Source: Panagrolaimus kolymaensis
Lineage: Eukaryota; Nematoda; Chromadorea; Rhabditida; Panagrolaimidae
NCBI GenBank assembly: GCA_028622995.1
Contig: JAJQJQ010000027.1
Span: 1,674,001 to 1,738,000, forward strand
Reading direction: 5' to 3'
Length of the DNA: 64,000 nucleotides
A program made the position numbers and the translations under genes. The notes beneath the pieces were generated by a model. It did not search any database and was not told where the DNA came from. It worked only from the letters and a program-made list of their open reading frames with translations. Shown piece after piece: positions 22,234 to 34,500 of the stretch. Numbering within the stretch: position 1 is the stretch's first letter; each line of letters opens with the position of its first letter.

Positions 22234-22829
22234 ATGAAAGTCGTCAAATCTGCCGCTGCTTTGTTTCTTCTCATTTTTATTCTTCTTCCATCTTTTGTAA
22301 CTGCTCAACAAGATAAATGCGTTGAATATCATACATGTATTACAAAAAATTATGAAGAGACAAGTAAGTTTCTTTCTTTATAATTTTGCTTCCAGTTTTC
22401 TTAAAATTTAAATATATTTTTTAGGCGGAAAGTCTTTTAATGTTTGTAAACAAGGTGGTTGTGCTGCTTGGAGATGTGTAAAAGATGGTGTATTTTATTT
22501 TGGTTATGGATGTGCTTTGGATGCTATGATGGGTTATACTGTTTGTCATGAAAATGAAGAAAGTGTTCCTGGCTGTGGTCCTGATCCTACTTGTGCGCTT
22601 AAAACTATCGATGTGAGTTCTTTTTATGAAATAAATTAATTTTTTGTTTCTTTTTTAGGAAACTCCACCATCAAATCTTGAAGATATTAAATGTGGACCA
22701 AATAAAGGAATGACAAAAACTGATGGCACTCGATCTCCATATAATGGAATTTATGAAACAACAAAAATGGATGCATTCAAACTTTTTGGAATGATGGTCA
22801 TTGGATGGATTTTCATGTATGGATGGTAA
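22234..22829 (+). CDS. small Cys-rich secreted or membrane-anchored protein, paralogue B
   Basis: Three exons: 22234-22363, 22425-22612 and 22659-22829; phases (1, 0) match those of the 9513 and 25245 genes and close to 162 aa. Signal peptide MKVVKSAAALFLLIFILLPS, a cysteine core (CVEYHTCITKNYEET, CKQGGCAAWRCVKDGVFY) and a hydrophobic end (MDAFKLFGMMVIGWIFMYGW). It is the most diverged of the three paralogues, with extra Cys in CGPDPTC. It sits between 8-TM genes 5 and 6. Function unknown. Confidence 0.8.
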
Positions 22830-22984
22830 AGAAATTAATCGACTTCTTTATTTTTAACTTTTTATGTATGTATTATATTGTTGGAAAATAACTAAATAAA
22901 TATATGTGTTTATATGTAACTTTCAAAGATAACATTTTAAAAAACGACAAAATTACTAAATTTGCGGAGAAACATTGTCAATTA

Positions 22985-23077
22985 TTGGGGTTACAAATCG
23001 TTAAAGATCACGCCTCAAATGCTTTGCTCCTCATAAATGGCCGATTTATCTCCGAACGAACTTATTGAACAACCCAA
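22985..23077 (-). mobile_element. mariner-related mini-element (~93 bp)
   Basis: Read on the minus strand it begins TTGGGTTGTTCAATAAGTTC, a mariner-like terminal repeat, and its other end is TTGGGGTTACAAATCG. TA dinucleotides flank both ends (22983-22984 and 23078-23079), as expected for Tc1/mariner insertion. The inner sequence resembles 49466-49585 (GCCATTTATGAGGAGCAA against GCCAACTATGAGGAGCAA). No transposase remains. The rest of 22830-23340 shows nothing recognisable. Confidence 0.55.
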
Positions 23078-23340
23078 TAAAAACATAAAGCAAATAACCG
23101 GTCGCGGCAAATGAATAAACGTTTCCTAAAAAATGAATGTAAACAATTTTTTCTTCAATGATAAAAAAATTGCTACAGAATTGGGTTTTTGACCTATTTT
23201 TTTAAAAATATCGAAAGCTGATAAAAAAAACAAGTCAAAGAATGCCAGCCTTCGATAAAAGGCACTCCACCTTATTTTAAGTTTAGGGCTAAAATTGTTT
23301 TTTGTCACATTTTTTTTGGTAATTTTTCTTTGGCCCTGCC

Positions 23341-24771
23341 ATGAATCAACGAAATTTGAATTTTATTTTAACATCTCTGTTTTTGATTGGCATAATTTTT
23401 ACCATTTATGAAATTAAATTTTGTACACCGAAAGACTCTGTACTTGCAAGGCGATTACCAAAATTTCTTTATTTTAATTCTTTCATCACTGTACTTGTTT
23501 CATTGAATGTTTTTGCTTATTTTTTAAAGCATCGATTTTTGTATTATGGTGGAAAACTTGGATTTGTAAGTAAAATTTTATAAATAATTTTGAACCACAA
23601 AAAAATTCAGCATAAACTTAAGTTTTTGAAAAGCCAGTTATTTATTAATTAAAAAAATAATTAAATAATGCTGTGGCATTCAATTCAAAAACCTCAAAAA
23701 AAATTTCCATTTGATTTTTTTAGGCTTTATTCGTTATGGGATATTTCGCGGTTATATGGTATTTCATTTTTACTCTGCTTGGTCGTCATCGAAGTTATAG
23801 AAGTGGTAAAAAATTAATTTTTAATAAAAGCCAAAATAAAAAATACAAAAGTTTTTTTTCTAGGTTCTTCATTCGTCACGTTTACATTTTACTTTGAAAT
23901 CAGAGAATATCAAATTTTATTTTTGCAAACTTTTCCAATGTTTTTAATGGCGATTTTTGGATTTTTTCTAACTCAAAATGTTATTAAAGAATCCAAAATT
24001 AAAAATAACATAATAGAAAATTTGGTTGGTAAAGACGCAATTATGTTACTTCCAATCAACGCTGATCAAGAAAATACTCTAAAGAAATCTGTTAACAAAC
24101 CAACTTTTGATCATTCAAAGCTTACTTTTGCTTACAATTTTTGTGTTAGCATTTTTTTATTTATGGAAGTTGGATGGATTCTTTATTGTGAAGAATTAAT
24201 TGGATATCCTTTAATTATGGCTGCTAGCGTCGATATTATTGCTTCAATTTTAATTTTGTTTTCTATCATTGCAGTTTTAACTAAAAAATGGATTTTTTAT
24301 ATCCCTGGAATTATTGGTTATGTAAGTTTTAGATAGGCGCTTTTGATGGGAAAAAATAATGGAAGCTTTTTTAGATAATTTTTATTTTAAGAAATTTGGT
24401 TCTTTGTTCCATCGTTTTTATGGTCGTTTTTAATCGAGGACATTTAACAAGTTGTAAGTTTTATTTATAAAAAAAATGATAGAAAATTTTCGAATAAAAA
24501 TTTAAAAAACTTTTGGTTGAGATTATGAACAAAAAATTATGTTTATATTCTAAAATTTATTTATTAAATACTACTTCATCGCTTTTCATTCTTTTTTTTT
24601 TCAGCTATGCATTGGGATACAAAGGATTATGCAATTTATCATGATTCTGATGATTTCGCGTTGTTTACTGTGGTTGTGATCCATTTTGTTGTTGGTGTTT
24701 TTGGTTTAATTTTAACAATCAGCTCTTGCCAAAATATGCGTGGTGTTGCGATCACATCTTCCAAATCTTAA
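23341..24771 (+). CDS. 8-TM membrane protein, family member 6 (diverged)
   Basis: Five exons: 23341-23565, 23724-23805, 23864-24321, 24375-24453 and 24605-24771; phases (0,1,0,1) match the family and close to 336 aa. Repeat 1 has NVFAYFLKHRFLYYGGKLGF, repeat 2 has IAVLTKKWIFYIPGIIGY, and helix 8 has HFVVGVFGLILTISS. The loop between repeats is expanded (residues about 155-200) with a Lys/Asn-rich stretch, as in gene 5, so genes 5 and 6 form a subgroup. The C-terminus is short. Confidence 0.8.
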
Positions 24772-25244
24772 AGTCATACAAACATTATAAAAATTTTCAT
24801 ACAGAATTTTGTAGAATACCTGATCATTTTTTTGCTTTTGATCTTTATTTGTTTTTTTTTTCATGCTTTTAATATCTTTTATTTTTAAATTCGTATATGA
24901 TAAACTAAAAAATATTCACACTGTATTGATTCAAAAAAAAAACCAGTAAAAATTTCTTTCGACAAAAAGTGAAACTAATTTAACCCATTTTTGCCTTGAT
25001 CAGTTAAATTTTTATCAGTTTAAAGCGTTAATAATTAAAAAATTCTTTTATACGAAATTTTGAAACATTTTATGAGAAAATTAATTTGCAAAAAACGGAA
25101 TTAAAACAAGCAAAAATTTGCATTGAATTTTTTCGATCAACTTTGCTTGAAAATTTTAAAAAGCCCAGTTTTTTTATTGTTTCATTCATCGAGCTTTTCT
25201 CCTTTCAAGAAAGTGTTTCATTTGTGCTCAATTTTTCGTCAAAG
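24772..25244. other. intergenic
   Basis: AT-rich spacer. The ~30 bases before 25245 (CATTTGTGCTCAATTTTTCG, then TCAAAG) match those before 9513, a conserved proximal 5' flank or UTR. Confidence 0.45.
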
Positions 25245-25888
25245 ATGAAATTCGTCGTTTTTTTGGCTGTTTTTGCTTCAATCACCTGTTATATTTATGG
25301 TTATAGAAATGAATGTTTATTGAATGTAGAATGTACAACAAAGAATTATACTGAACGTATTTATCGTGGGTTTTTTAGTTTATTTCTTTTTTGCCTTTGA
25401 TGTGTAAAATGTTGAAATATAATATTTATTGCTTTAGCTGAATTCGAACTTAAATCTTGTGAAGATAAATGTGCTGCTTGGCAATGTGTGGTTGATAATG
25501 TTATGTATAAAGTATATGGATGTGAAAACGATGTTATTAATGTTTGTACTCCCAAAGAATATACTGATTCAAAGTTTTCAAAATATTATGCTGCTATTAC
25601 ATGTTCCCATGATATGTGGTGTAATGGTTATAGATTGTCTGAAAAAGTAAGTTTGTTTGTATAATTTTATAAGTTTTTGTTTAAATAATATTATTTTAGG
25701 TTGACGGACTTGATATTGATCGTTCTCAACTTTATGATGGTAAATGTGATGCTAAAAGCCCAAAACGACATAGAAAACCACGTAAATTTCAAACCACAAA
25801 TGGGATCAATGCTCTTTCAAAATTTGATGCTTTAAAAATTGCTGTTGGAATGGTTCTTTTTGGATGGTATTCTGTTGCTCGTATTTAA
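25245..25888 (+). CDS. small Cys-rich secreted or membrane-anchored protein, paralogue C
   Basis: Three exons: 25245-25365, 25438-25646 and 25700-25888; phases close to 172 aa. It is a close paralogue of the 9513 gene: signal peptide MKFVVFLAVFASITCYIYG, core CEDKCAAWQCVVDNVMYKVY, LDIDRSQLYDGKCD, and the tail KFDALKIAVGMVLFGW shared almost exactly. The first donor is again C|GTGGGT. Exon 2 is the same length (209 nt) as in paralogue A. The conserved tail suggests selection on membrane anchoring. Confidence 0.8.
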
Positions 25889-27180
25889 TGATAAACTTTA
25901 CTATTATTGCTTTGATATCTAATAATTTTTTGTGTGTGTTTTGTTTGTTTGTAAAAGAGTAAAATAAATAATTCGTTTAATAAAAACTTTTTAAAACCGT
26001 TGTCGAAAAAGAAAAGTTAGGCTGCTTTCAAAGGAAAACTTTGTGCTTCACTTTGAAATTATTTATAAAAATGGAGTTTTTCCTTTTTTCCTGATTACTA
26101 CTGTAATAAGAACAAAATGCGTTTGTAATAAAATGGTTCAAACCGAATTTTAAAATTTATGTTTTTAAAGTATTTGTTTGCTAAAACTCTTATTATTTTT
26201 TGGTATTAAAGCAAGAAATTCAGGAAAATTCAAAAATCTTCTTTAACGATAGTCCTTTCTAAAAAAAGTGAAAAGTAGTTATTACGTTATAAAATGTTGA
26301 ATTGATGTTGGATATCAGGTGAAAGGAAAAAATGTGAGGATAGATAAAAAGTAGGTCTGATCCACCGGAGGCAGATCCTGTGAGGTACATCGAGATTTGT
26401 AGTAAGATCCAAACCAAAAGAAAAAAAGAATGAAAAAATTAGCATGAAATTGTTCATTCATTTGAAAGATGTTTGAAGAATAAACTTTGATTTTTATTGA
26501 ATGGAAATGAGGCGGTGATGAGTGGTCGCTTTCTTTGAAGTGCAGGAGGATCTAAAGAAGGGAAGGGATCCAAAAAATAAAAAAGGTCCAAAGAAGGGGA
26601 AGGATCCAAAAAATGATATAAGATTTTAGTTATAAGGTGAGGAGAACCTCATAATTTTATATCAATCAAAACAAGAATGAAGTTGTCATGGTTATGTCAA
26701 ACAAAAAAATGTTAATGCTGAATATCAAAATGTGTGTAAAAATATTTAGTTTTTGTCATTAATTGATATAGCAGACGAAAGATGTTTTGCGTTGCTTTCC
26801 GTTTGATGAAAGTTAGAGCTTAAAAAATGTAATGATCCGACTTTTTTGGAATCATTGTTAGCCAATCGAATTTATGATGATAATAAAAAAACGTAGACAA
26901 GCAGAGAGCCTCCCGTAGGGAGGCGAACCTGCTTGTTCCTTAAAACGCCAGAAAAATAATACAATGAGAAAAAATTTCTAAGAAATTAATTCCTAAAATG
27001 TTGTGATTTTCAGTAAAGTAACAGAATTAAGAATTGAGATTTTAAAATGCTTATTTATTTATTTTTTAATTATTTACAACTCAGCAAATATATACAAGAG
27101 AAAATATAATTTAAATCACAAAAGTATACAAACATGGATAAAATTTTTATATTATAAAGACACGTTGCATTAAAATATAA
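25889..27180. other. intergenic with a short purine-rich repeat and a hairpin
   Basis: No gene seen. Around 26540-26615 a purine-rich motif (GGATC[C/T]AAA, AAGAAGGGAAGGATCC) recurs several times. A compact inverted repeat at 26897-26936 is listed separately. Confidence 0.45.
26897..26936. other. compact two-stem hairpin
   Basis: ACAAGCAG (26897-26904) pairs with CTGCTTGT (26929-26936). Inside it GCCTCCC pairs with GGGAGGC around a GTA loop, with AGA and GAAC forming an internal loop. All 15 pairs are Watson-Crick in very AT-rich surroundings. Transcription is unknown; it could be the core of a structured RNA or a decayed foldback repeat. Confidence 0.45.
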
Positions 27181-27363
27181 TTATTTTCCACTGCCACAAT
27201 TACGAGAAGTGCATGAAATCCAAAAGGTTGCAATAGGATTATATCCACCAAGGGCAACATTGCCGGGATCATTCATACCAAAAAGTTGAGCTTTTGATAT
27301 TTGGAACATTGCCAAAATTATTAATAAATAAATAGAAATCAAAAATAAATTTATAACTTTCAT
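27181..27363 (-). CDS. 60-aa secreted peptide
   Basis: A single exon encodes MKVINLFLISIYLLIILAMF followed by QISKAQ, a clear signal peptide with probable cleavage after SKA, and a mature part of about 35 residues with one Cys pair (CTSRNC) and a Gly-rich end. The start is the ATG at 27363; the frame is open further upstream without a better ATG. No family recognised. Small secreted peptides of this type may be neuropeptide-like, antimicrobial or secretory effectors; nothing in the sequence decides. No dibasic processing sites are seen. Confidence 0.5.
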   Translation of the reverse strand: MKVINLFLISIYLLIILAMFQISKAQLFGMNDPGNVALGGYNPIATFWISCTSRNCGSGK

Positions 27364-28476
27364 CTTTTTTTTTTTAATAAACAAAATAAAGATCAAAATA
27401 AAAGGAGTTTTGACTAATAAAAAACAATAGGCTGCTTTTTATACTTTTTTAAAATTTCTTTTTTCTTTTGTTTCGTAATAATTTTTTTTGGACCCAAATT
27501 AAAACGTGTTTCTATCTCTCTTTTTTGTTTGGTGTTGATTAACTTTTTTAAGTAATTTTTTTAAAGAAAAGTTAATTTTTCTCTGAAGGTTTTAGAAATG
27601 ATGTGCATATATGGGTCACATGGGTTGTTGACCATCTTTCTTTCAACTTTTATTTTGTTTTTGTGTTTTTTATTAATCATTCAGTCACATTATTATTTTT
27701 ATTCATCATTTACCGCATGTGGTTTGACTACATAAAAAATAGAATAATAATGATAAAAAAAAGAATAAGTTATTTCGTAAAAGAATGTCATTCATAAAAA
27801 AAATGATAACAAAACATTGCATAATCATGACTCTCATTGTTTTGCAAATCCCAAGAAAATAATGTTTAAAAGTTATTAAAAATATTTATTTTTTGACTGT
27901 AAAAAATGACTACAAAATTTACTGGGTTTTAACGACACTCGACGAACCTTAAAAAACTTTTCTTAGATGCGAAACAATTGGCAAAATTCCAAAAGACTTT
28001 TTTTAAGAGATCGAGATCGAATTTGTTTGTAGAACGAAAATTTGCATAAAATGGAGAAGAAAAAAAAGTCTTATCAGAATATCAAGATTTTTTATGCATA
28101 AATGATGAAAATCAAAAAGAAGAGGTTGTTGAAGGCGCTGTTTTTTTTGTCAAACAAATAGTCCACCCTTTCTTTGCTTAGGGTTTTCTATTTATTTTTT
28201 TTGATTGAGGGTCAAAACAAAGACAGAAAGAAAGAAACGACGAAGCGAGAGAAAAAACAGATGGCGCGCATGGTCATAAATAAATTGATTGCTTGTTTTC
28301 AATTATAGCAAAAAGAAGAAGAAGGAAAAAATGGCAAAAGCAAAAACAAAACCCATGCATCCATTCCAAGAAAAGAAAAATCGGTCAAAGTCCCAAATTT
28401 TCATTTGAGTGCGAAAAAAAAATTGTTTCCTCTCGCTTTTATTTATTTGTTGGTTCTAGTTTTAGTTTTCTCAAAA
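27364..28476. other. intergenic
   Basis: AT-rich DNA between the divergently transcribed secreted-peptide and F-box-like genes. No coding or RNA feature recognised. Confidence 0.45.
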
Positions 28477-30953
28477 ATGGATTTATCTTTAATTAAAAAT
28501 GTTGAAAAAAACCTTAAAACCCAAGATTTTTCTCTTCCAAAATCTATGATCGAATTTATTATCCAAAATGCTAGCGGCGCATTTGTTCTACAAAAATTAT
28601 ATCAAACTTGTAAATATTTTTATTTAAAAAATCCATATTTTATTGTTGATAATTTAATTTTAAAACGTGGACAACAAAGATTTGAAATTGAAATATTTGA
28701 TGATTGCTATGATATTACTCATATGTCTGATGAAAAACTTTCTGGAGGAATATTTAAAAATAAAAATATTTGGATAACCCAAAAATTTCATTGTGAATCG
28801 TTAAAAGAAACTTTGAGAACCATTATTTTACCTAAAATTATTCATTTTGATGTGTTCGAACTTTCTCTTCATAACGTGGAATTATTATTTAAGGAATTTA
28901 AAATTTTATTAAAAAATGCTTCTAAGAATTTGAAAATCGTTGATTTATTTTACACTCTTATTTATTTGCATGAAAGTAATAAAAATGATGGCAAAATTCC
29001 TGATAAGTCTTATTATGGATATTCTGATAAAAAAATTTGGGAAAAAACAATTGGGTAAAAAGTTTTTTTTTAAATTTGAAGATAAAAATTTAAAAAAAGT
29101 TGATTTATTTTTATTTTTTAGTGCCAAAGCCCCTCTTGAAGATATATTAGTTCTTATTCTTCAAATTGAAAGTTTTAGGTAACTTTTTTTCGAATTTGAA
29201 TTTAGGATATTTTTTTTGTGGAGTTTATATTTAATTTTTAACTAAATAACTCGATTTTTTTCTTATTTCAGCATTCATAAAACATGGGTCACAAATCAAA
29301 CAATGAAAAATATATTTTCAATAAAATTTGAGAATAAATTCAAAAAGTTTGTTCTTGAAAAAATTAAAGGCGCGCTCGATGTTCATTTATTTTATAAATT
29401 TCTTAAAGTTAGTTATTTTTTCACTTAAAAACAAAAAAACACCCAAATACAATTTTTATTTTTAGAAAAACATGGCTTCAGAAGCAGAAATAAATATTAC
29501 ATTTCGATATAAAAAAATGAAAAGATTTGTTGATTATTTCAAAAACACATTTAATGATAAAATTGAAAAAGAAGATGGAAATATAAAAAATTGGCCGACT
29601 AAAAAACTTGAAAGTTGTAGGGATTATGGCTGGAAATCATGTAAGCCGCCCATTTTTTTAAAGCCATAAACTAACTAATCTTTTATTTTGAAGGGTATAA
29701 ATCAGCGAAAAATTTGCCCGAAAATGAACTCAACTTTAATATGATTGAATCGCTTAAAGCGAATTTTGGTTATCTCAAACTCCAAAATTTTTCATTTCGT
29801 AACTCATTAATCAATTATTTAATTAATTCAAAAACCAATGCAAAAACTATGAGAAAATTACAGCAAAGTTGCAAATATTTTTATTCAAAAATTCCATTCT
29901 TTATTATCGATGAAATTGAATTAAATAATGGAGTTGAAGAATGGTATAAAATTGGTCAAAATAGACATTCAGCTCTCCCAATTGGAAGATTAAAAATGTT
30001 TGAAAAGAAAATTTTGGTTATCAATAAAATTCATTATTATAAATATTTAAATATCAAACCCTTGGCTTCAAGAATTTATCAATGTGAAGCAAAAGAAATT
30101 TATTTGAACTTGGATTATTCAATTTCACCGGAAGATATGAAATTTTTAGGAGAATCTAAAAAAATAGAAAAATTCCTTCTCAGAATTAGTGATAAGTATA
30201 AAATTAAAATTGAAGAAATAATGCTACATTTGGTGAATGCAAAAGAAATCTTGTAAGTTTATTTACTTATTTTTTTATATAAATATTATTTTTATGGAAA
30301 AAATTAATTTTTTTCTCAAAACCCATTTAAAAAATATTCTTCTCGAAATCCATTAAAATAAAAATTTAAATGGCTTTTTATTTAGTTTTTGTTTTTTCGA
30401 TGAAAACATAAACAAACTTTTTTTTTATTTTGTGAAGAAAAATTTAAAATACAGAGTTCCAAAAAACATATAGCTTATCAGTCGTCATTAATGACAGCCT
30501 TTTTATAGCATTTCTAATAGTCCATTTTTGGTAAAAAAGTTATTATTATATTTTTTAGCTTGGAACCTTGCCACATAACGATGCAAACTTTAAATAAAAT
30601 GATTTCATTTCCATGGAATAAAAATCTTAAGCAACTTGAACTTTTACAAATTGATCAACCCATCGATGTTGACTTATTCCATGAATTTTTAGAAGTTAGT
30701 TTCTTTTCTTTTTTTTTGTTGTTGAATAATTTCAAATATTTTATTCTATTTATTTTTTTAGAAAGCTTTAGCTCCAAAAGCTTTCGTGGATTTATTTTTT
30801 TATTGGGAACCTGATAATGATGACCTTTATCCTGAAATCTTTGAACCTGCATTGAAAGCAAAAATAAAAACATGGAAACCAAAAAGAGAAATTCCATCAA
30901 TCAATGTTCAAAAATTTACTATTTTAGATGAATTTTTTAATGTGGTCCAATAA
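28477..30953 (+). CDS. F-box-like protein of two tandem modules
   Basis: Seven exons: 28477-29054, 29122-29178, 29272-29407, 29466-29640, 29694-30252, 30559-30694 and 30762-30953; phases close to 610 aa. Each module begins with an F-box-like segment (SLPKSMIEFIIQ then KLYQTCKYFYLKNPYFIVDN; FRNSLINYLINS then KLQQSCKYFYSKIPFFIIDE), followed by WITQKFH/VINKIHY and leucine-rich sequence. Exons 3 and 6 are both 136 nt, start in phase 2 and end FYKFLK| and FHEFLE|, so the gene arose by module duplication. Module 2 has no ATG at its beginning and the splice from 29640 to 29694 keeps frame, favouring one fused product, though exon 4 also reads to a stop at 29669. Such nematode proteins are presumed SCF-type adaptors; that role is inferred. 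Confidence 0.65.
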
Positions 30954-31536
30954 TTTAATTTTTAAGTTTATTATTTTACTTTATTGATAAGTTTTTTTAC
31001 AACAAAAAAATAAATGACCCGCAAAAAAGCAAAAACAATTCTTTGAACAAAGAAGAAGAAAAAAAATTCGTACAATAAAAAAAGAAAAGAAAAATCATTC
31101 ATTAAAAAAATTAATACTTTCAAATGGAAAATTTTTTATATGGCAAGAAAGAAAACTAAAGAAAAAAATTTGTCAAAGTATATTTAAAAAAAATGAAGTA
31201 AAAATGAAAATGGAAAAATTTAGTATTTTTTAATAATATAAAAAAGGTTTAAAAATGTGATAGTCAGTCAACAAACACCGGAAACACTTTTTTTCAAAAA
31301 TGCATCTTCTGAAATTGGTTGGAGAATATTATTGAATATAATTAATATGTATATTTTTGAACCCATGATAATGATATGGCACTTGCATGTATAAAAAAAA
31401 TGTAAAATAAAAATTTTAAGTTGAGCAAGCTTTGAGATCAGCAACAAAAAAAGATAATCAAAAATTAAAATATGTATGTAATTTGTTTAGCAACCACCTA
31501 AGAATCTAGAACCCCATCCATTAAATTATCAAATTA
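30954..31536. other. convergent 3' flanks
   Basis: Spacer between the ends of the F-box-like gene and the minus-strand semaphorin; it should hold both 3' UTRs. Nothing else recognised. Confidence 0.5.
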
Positions 31537-34500
31537 TTAAGCAGTGGTGGAGCTAGAAGTTGAACTTCCTCCACTTAAATATGGATTAAATGGATGATGT
31601 TTGTGATTAGTAATTGTAGGTTGAGATGACCCTTCCAATGTAGCTACCACATCGCTCCCAGATTTACTTCCCAATGAACCACTCGCATAACCCGGATCAT
31701 TCACATTTACATGAATAATATTGCCGGTGGCGGAGGTGGTATGAATTTTTTCAAATGGTTCAAAATCCCCTCCTCCACTTGAAGTGGTGGCGGGTGAATA
31801 TGGCATAGAATAATACATTCCAGGATAGTGGCGGCCTAAATTTCCGCCGACATTGGAAGGAGAAAGTTTTGTAATGGATGAAGGTCTCGGCATTTTAGGT
31901 AAAGTTGTTGTAGCTGTTGTTGCTGAAGTAGATGGATCATAAGCATTTATAAAATTTGATGATGATCGAGAATTATTTTTTGATGATTTATCTTTTTTTG
32001 ATTTCTTTGTTTTTCGAATATAACAACCAATCAAGGCGATGATAATGGCAAATTGCATAGCAGCCAATGCAATAAGGAAAGTAGTGGATTTATACCATTC
32101 TTCAACAGGTTCTGAAAAATAAAAAACAGATAAATTTTTGGTTACTTTTTTGCTGGAGTTTTTTAATTATTTTTTTTAAAGGCTCTTTAAAATATTATAT
32201 ATTTTTAGCTTCAACATTTTCAAATTTTTGGAGATATGATAAGAAAAAATCAACAAATTTTTACTAACAAAAAACAAATATTTTAACAAAGCGAAATTAA
32301 GAAAAAAACAAACCTTGAACAGCTTTAATGGCCATTTCACTAATATCTTCAACCCATGGATGTGAACAATTACATTCTCGAAGAGATTTCTTTGAAATTA
32401 AAGTTTTACAATCACAATTTTTTGATTTTTTATTATTAACATTCGATGCCATGGCTTCTTCATCATCAGAAGTTTTGTTTTTGCCGTTTGACATGCTGCT
32501 GCTGGAATATGGAATGACAACTTTCTTTGGGACATTAATGGGTGGATTAATAATTAAAGGTGGAAGGGCGACTTCAAAATTTTTACATTCGGTTGACTCT
32601 CCATTAATGACATCTTGAAGAAAGTGTTTGGCTGTGTCACTTAAAAAATTATAAAATTTTAATAAAATATTTTTTAACGAATTGCAACTTTTTTTCTTTC
32701 AATCTTTCTTTTTTTTTAAAGTAAAAATATTTTAAAATAATCACTTACCCTCTTTTAACTGGCAAACAAGCTTTATTATGAGTATACCAGCCACAGTATG
32801 GATCCCTTGCTTCCATACATGTTTTACAATTATTATATTTTTCACATTGATACAAAGGCAAAGCATAAACTTTTCTATCAGTCAAAGCAATTAAATATTG
32901 TTCGTTGAAAACTGTTAATTTTCTTATTGGATCATTAGAAATTTTAATTTGATTAATTTTTAATAATGGATCTTTTTCAAATTCCGCTGAGAAAAGTGCA
33001 GCGGCTTTAATTCCACGAAGATTTAACATTTTATTTATATTTCCTTGATCAGTTCCAACATAAAGAATATCGAGCATATGATTATGCTCGGGAAGATGGA
33101 CATTCGAATGCACGGCTATGTGATTGTAATGATCTTGACCTTCATATATTCCAACAGCTTTACCAAAAATATTTGGAACTAAATCAGCCATGAGTGGAGA
33201 CGATTTAATTGTAAGCATTTGATCTGGGGTCAATGTTTGGGAATTGTTATGACATTTTCCAACATAACTTTGTTGATCCTATAAAAAAATAAAGGATGGA
33301 ATTTAGTTAGAATATTTTTTTGTAAAAATAGAAATTTTTGTAATGAAAGTGAAAAAATAAATAAATGGCTGATTCTCGCTGCTAAAATGTTATAATTTTA
33401 ATTTCAAATCTTGAAATAAAATTCCGATATTTTGCCAAAAATAATATACAAAAAAGTGATGTTTTTTTTAATAATTTCTAGTCAAGTGAGAAAAGGTTTA
33501 GCAATTTTTCGAACAAACTTAGATGCATCAAAGAAAACCAAAAGTATTTCAACCTAATTTATTACAATTTTCTCACTTTAATATTTCGAAAGAAAGTTCT
33601 TAAAAGTAAATTAATTAATTTTTTTCTCTTGGCGCTATTCCATTTTCTCTTTTTTTTTAATTTTCAACCGCATTTTCCTTATTTTGACGGTGGAATTTTT
33701 TCCCCAAAAATTTGGCATCTTCAAACAAAATTCTCTAAAAAAACTAACCCTTGATTTACGATAATATGCAACACTCATAGGATCAGTAACCAAAAAATCT
33801 GATGAATCAAATAATTGATCAATATCGCTTAAATTAAATGCACAGATAACACTATGAGAAAGGAAATCATATTCTGATACATATGTAGCATAAATAATTC
33901 CATTTCCATCATCTTCATTATTTTTTCCATAATTATTTGTTGAAATTGAAATAATTTGATCAAAATAAAATTGTTTTGAACCCGGTAAAGAGCAATTTAA
34001 TCGAGCTTTAACATATGTGGTCCATTCATTTGCATAAAAAGTTGGTCCACCTTTATCATTTTTACATACTCGAGCCACACGAGAATAATATCCCGAAGCT
34101 CCATAACCATCAACGGTTTCAGCTTCCACAGCTTTTTCGCGGAAAAAGAAATAAACATACTAAAAAATTAATTAAGAAAAAAATAATTAATTGTTTTCGT
34201 GTGAAGGAAAAAAATGATGGGTACCTTTTCAGTATGTATACTTCCAGCAAAGGTGGGTTTATTTAAAAGTTTAAGATTATTTCGTTCTGTTCGAATTCCA
34301 GCAGAACTTCCATCAGAATTTATTCCACGTCGATATATGAGGGAATCAGTTCCAGCAAAATCGGAGACTAAAAACAAAACAAAAAAATTAAATTTTATAT
34401 TTTTATAAATTTCGATGTGGTTTAATAAAATTTTGTTCATCCAGGAATGTTTCTCAGTAAAAAAAGTTAATTTTTTCGCATTTTTTTTGTTTGGAAAAGT

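Noticed and set aside
28405..28476. Hydrophobic N-terminal extension of the F-box-like protein resembling a signal anchor
   Set aside because: That frame begins with a TTG codon; the first ATG is at 28477, after the hydrophobic stretch, and an F-box-like protein is not expected to be secreted.
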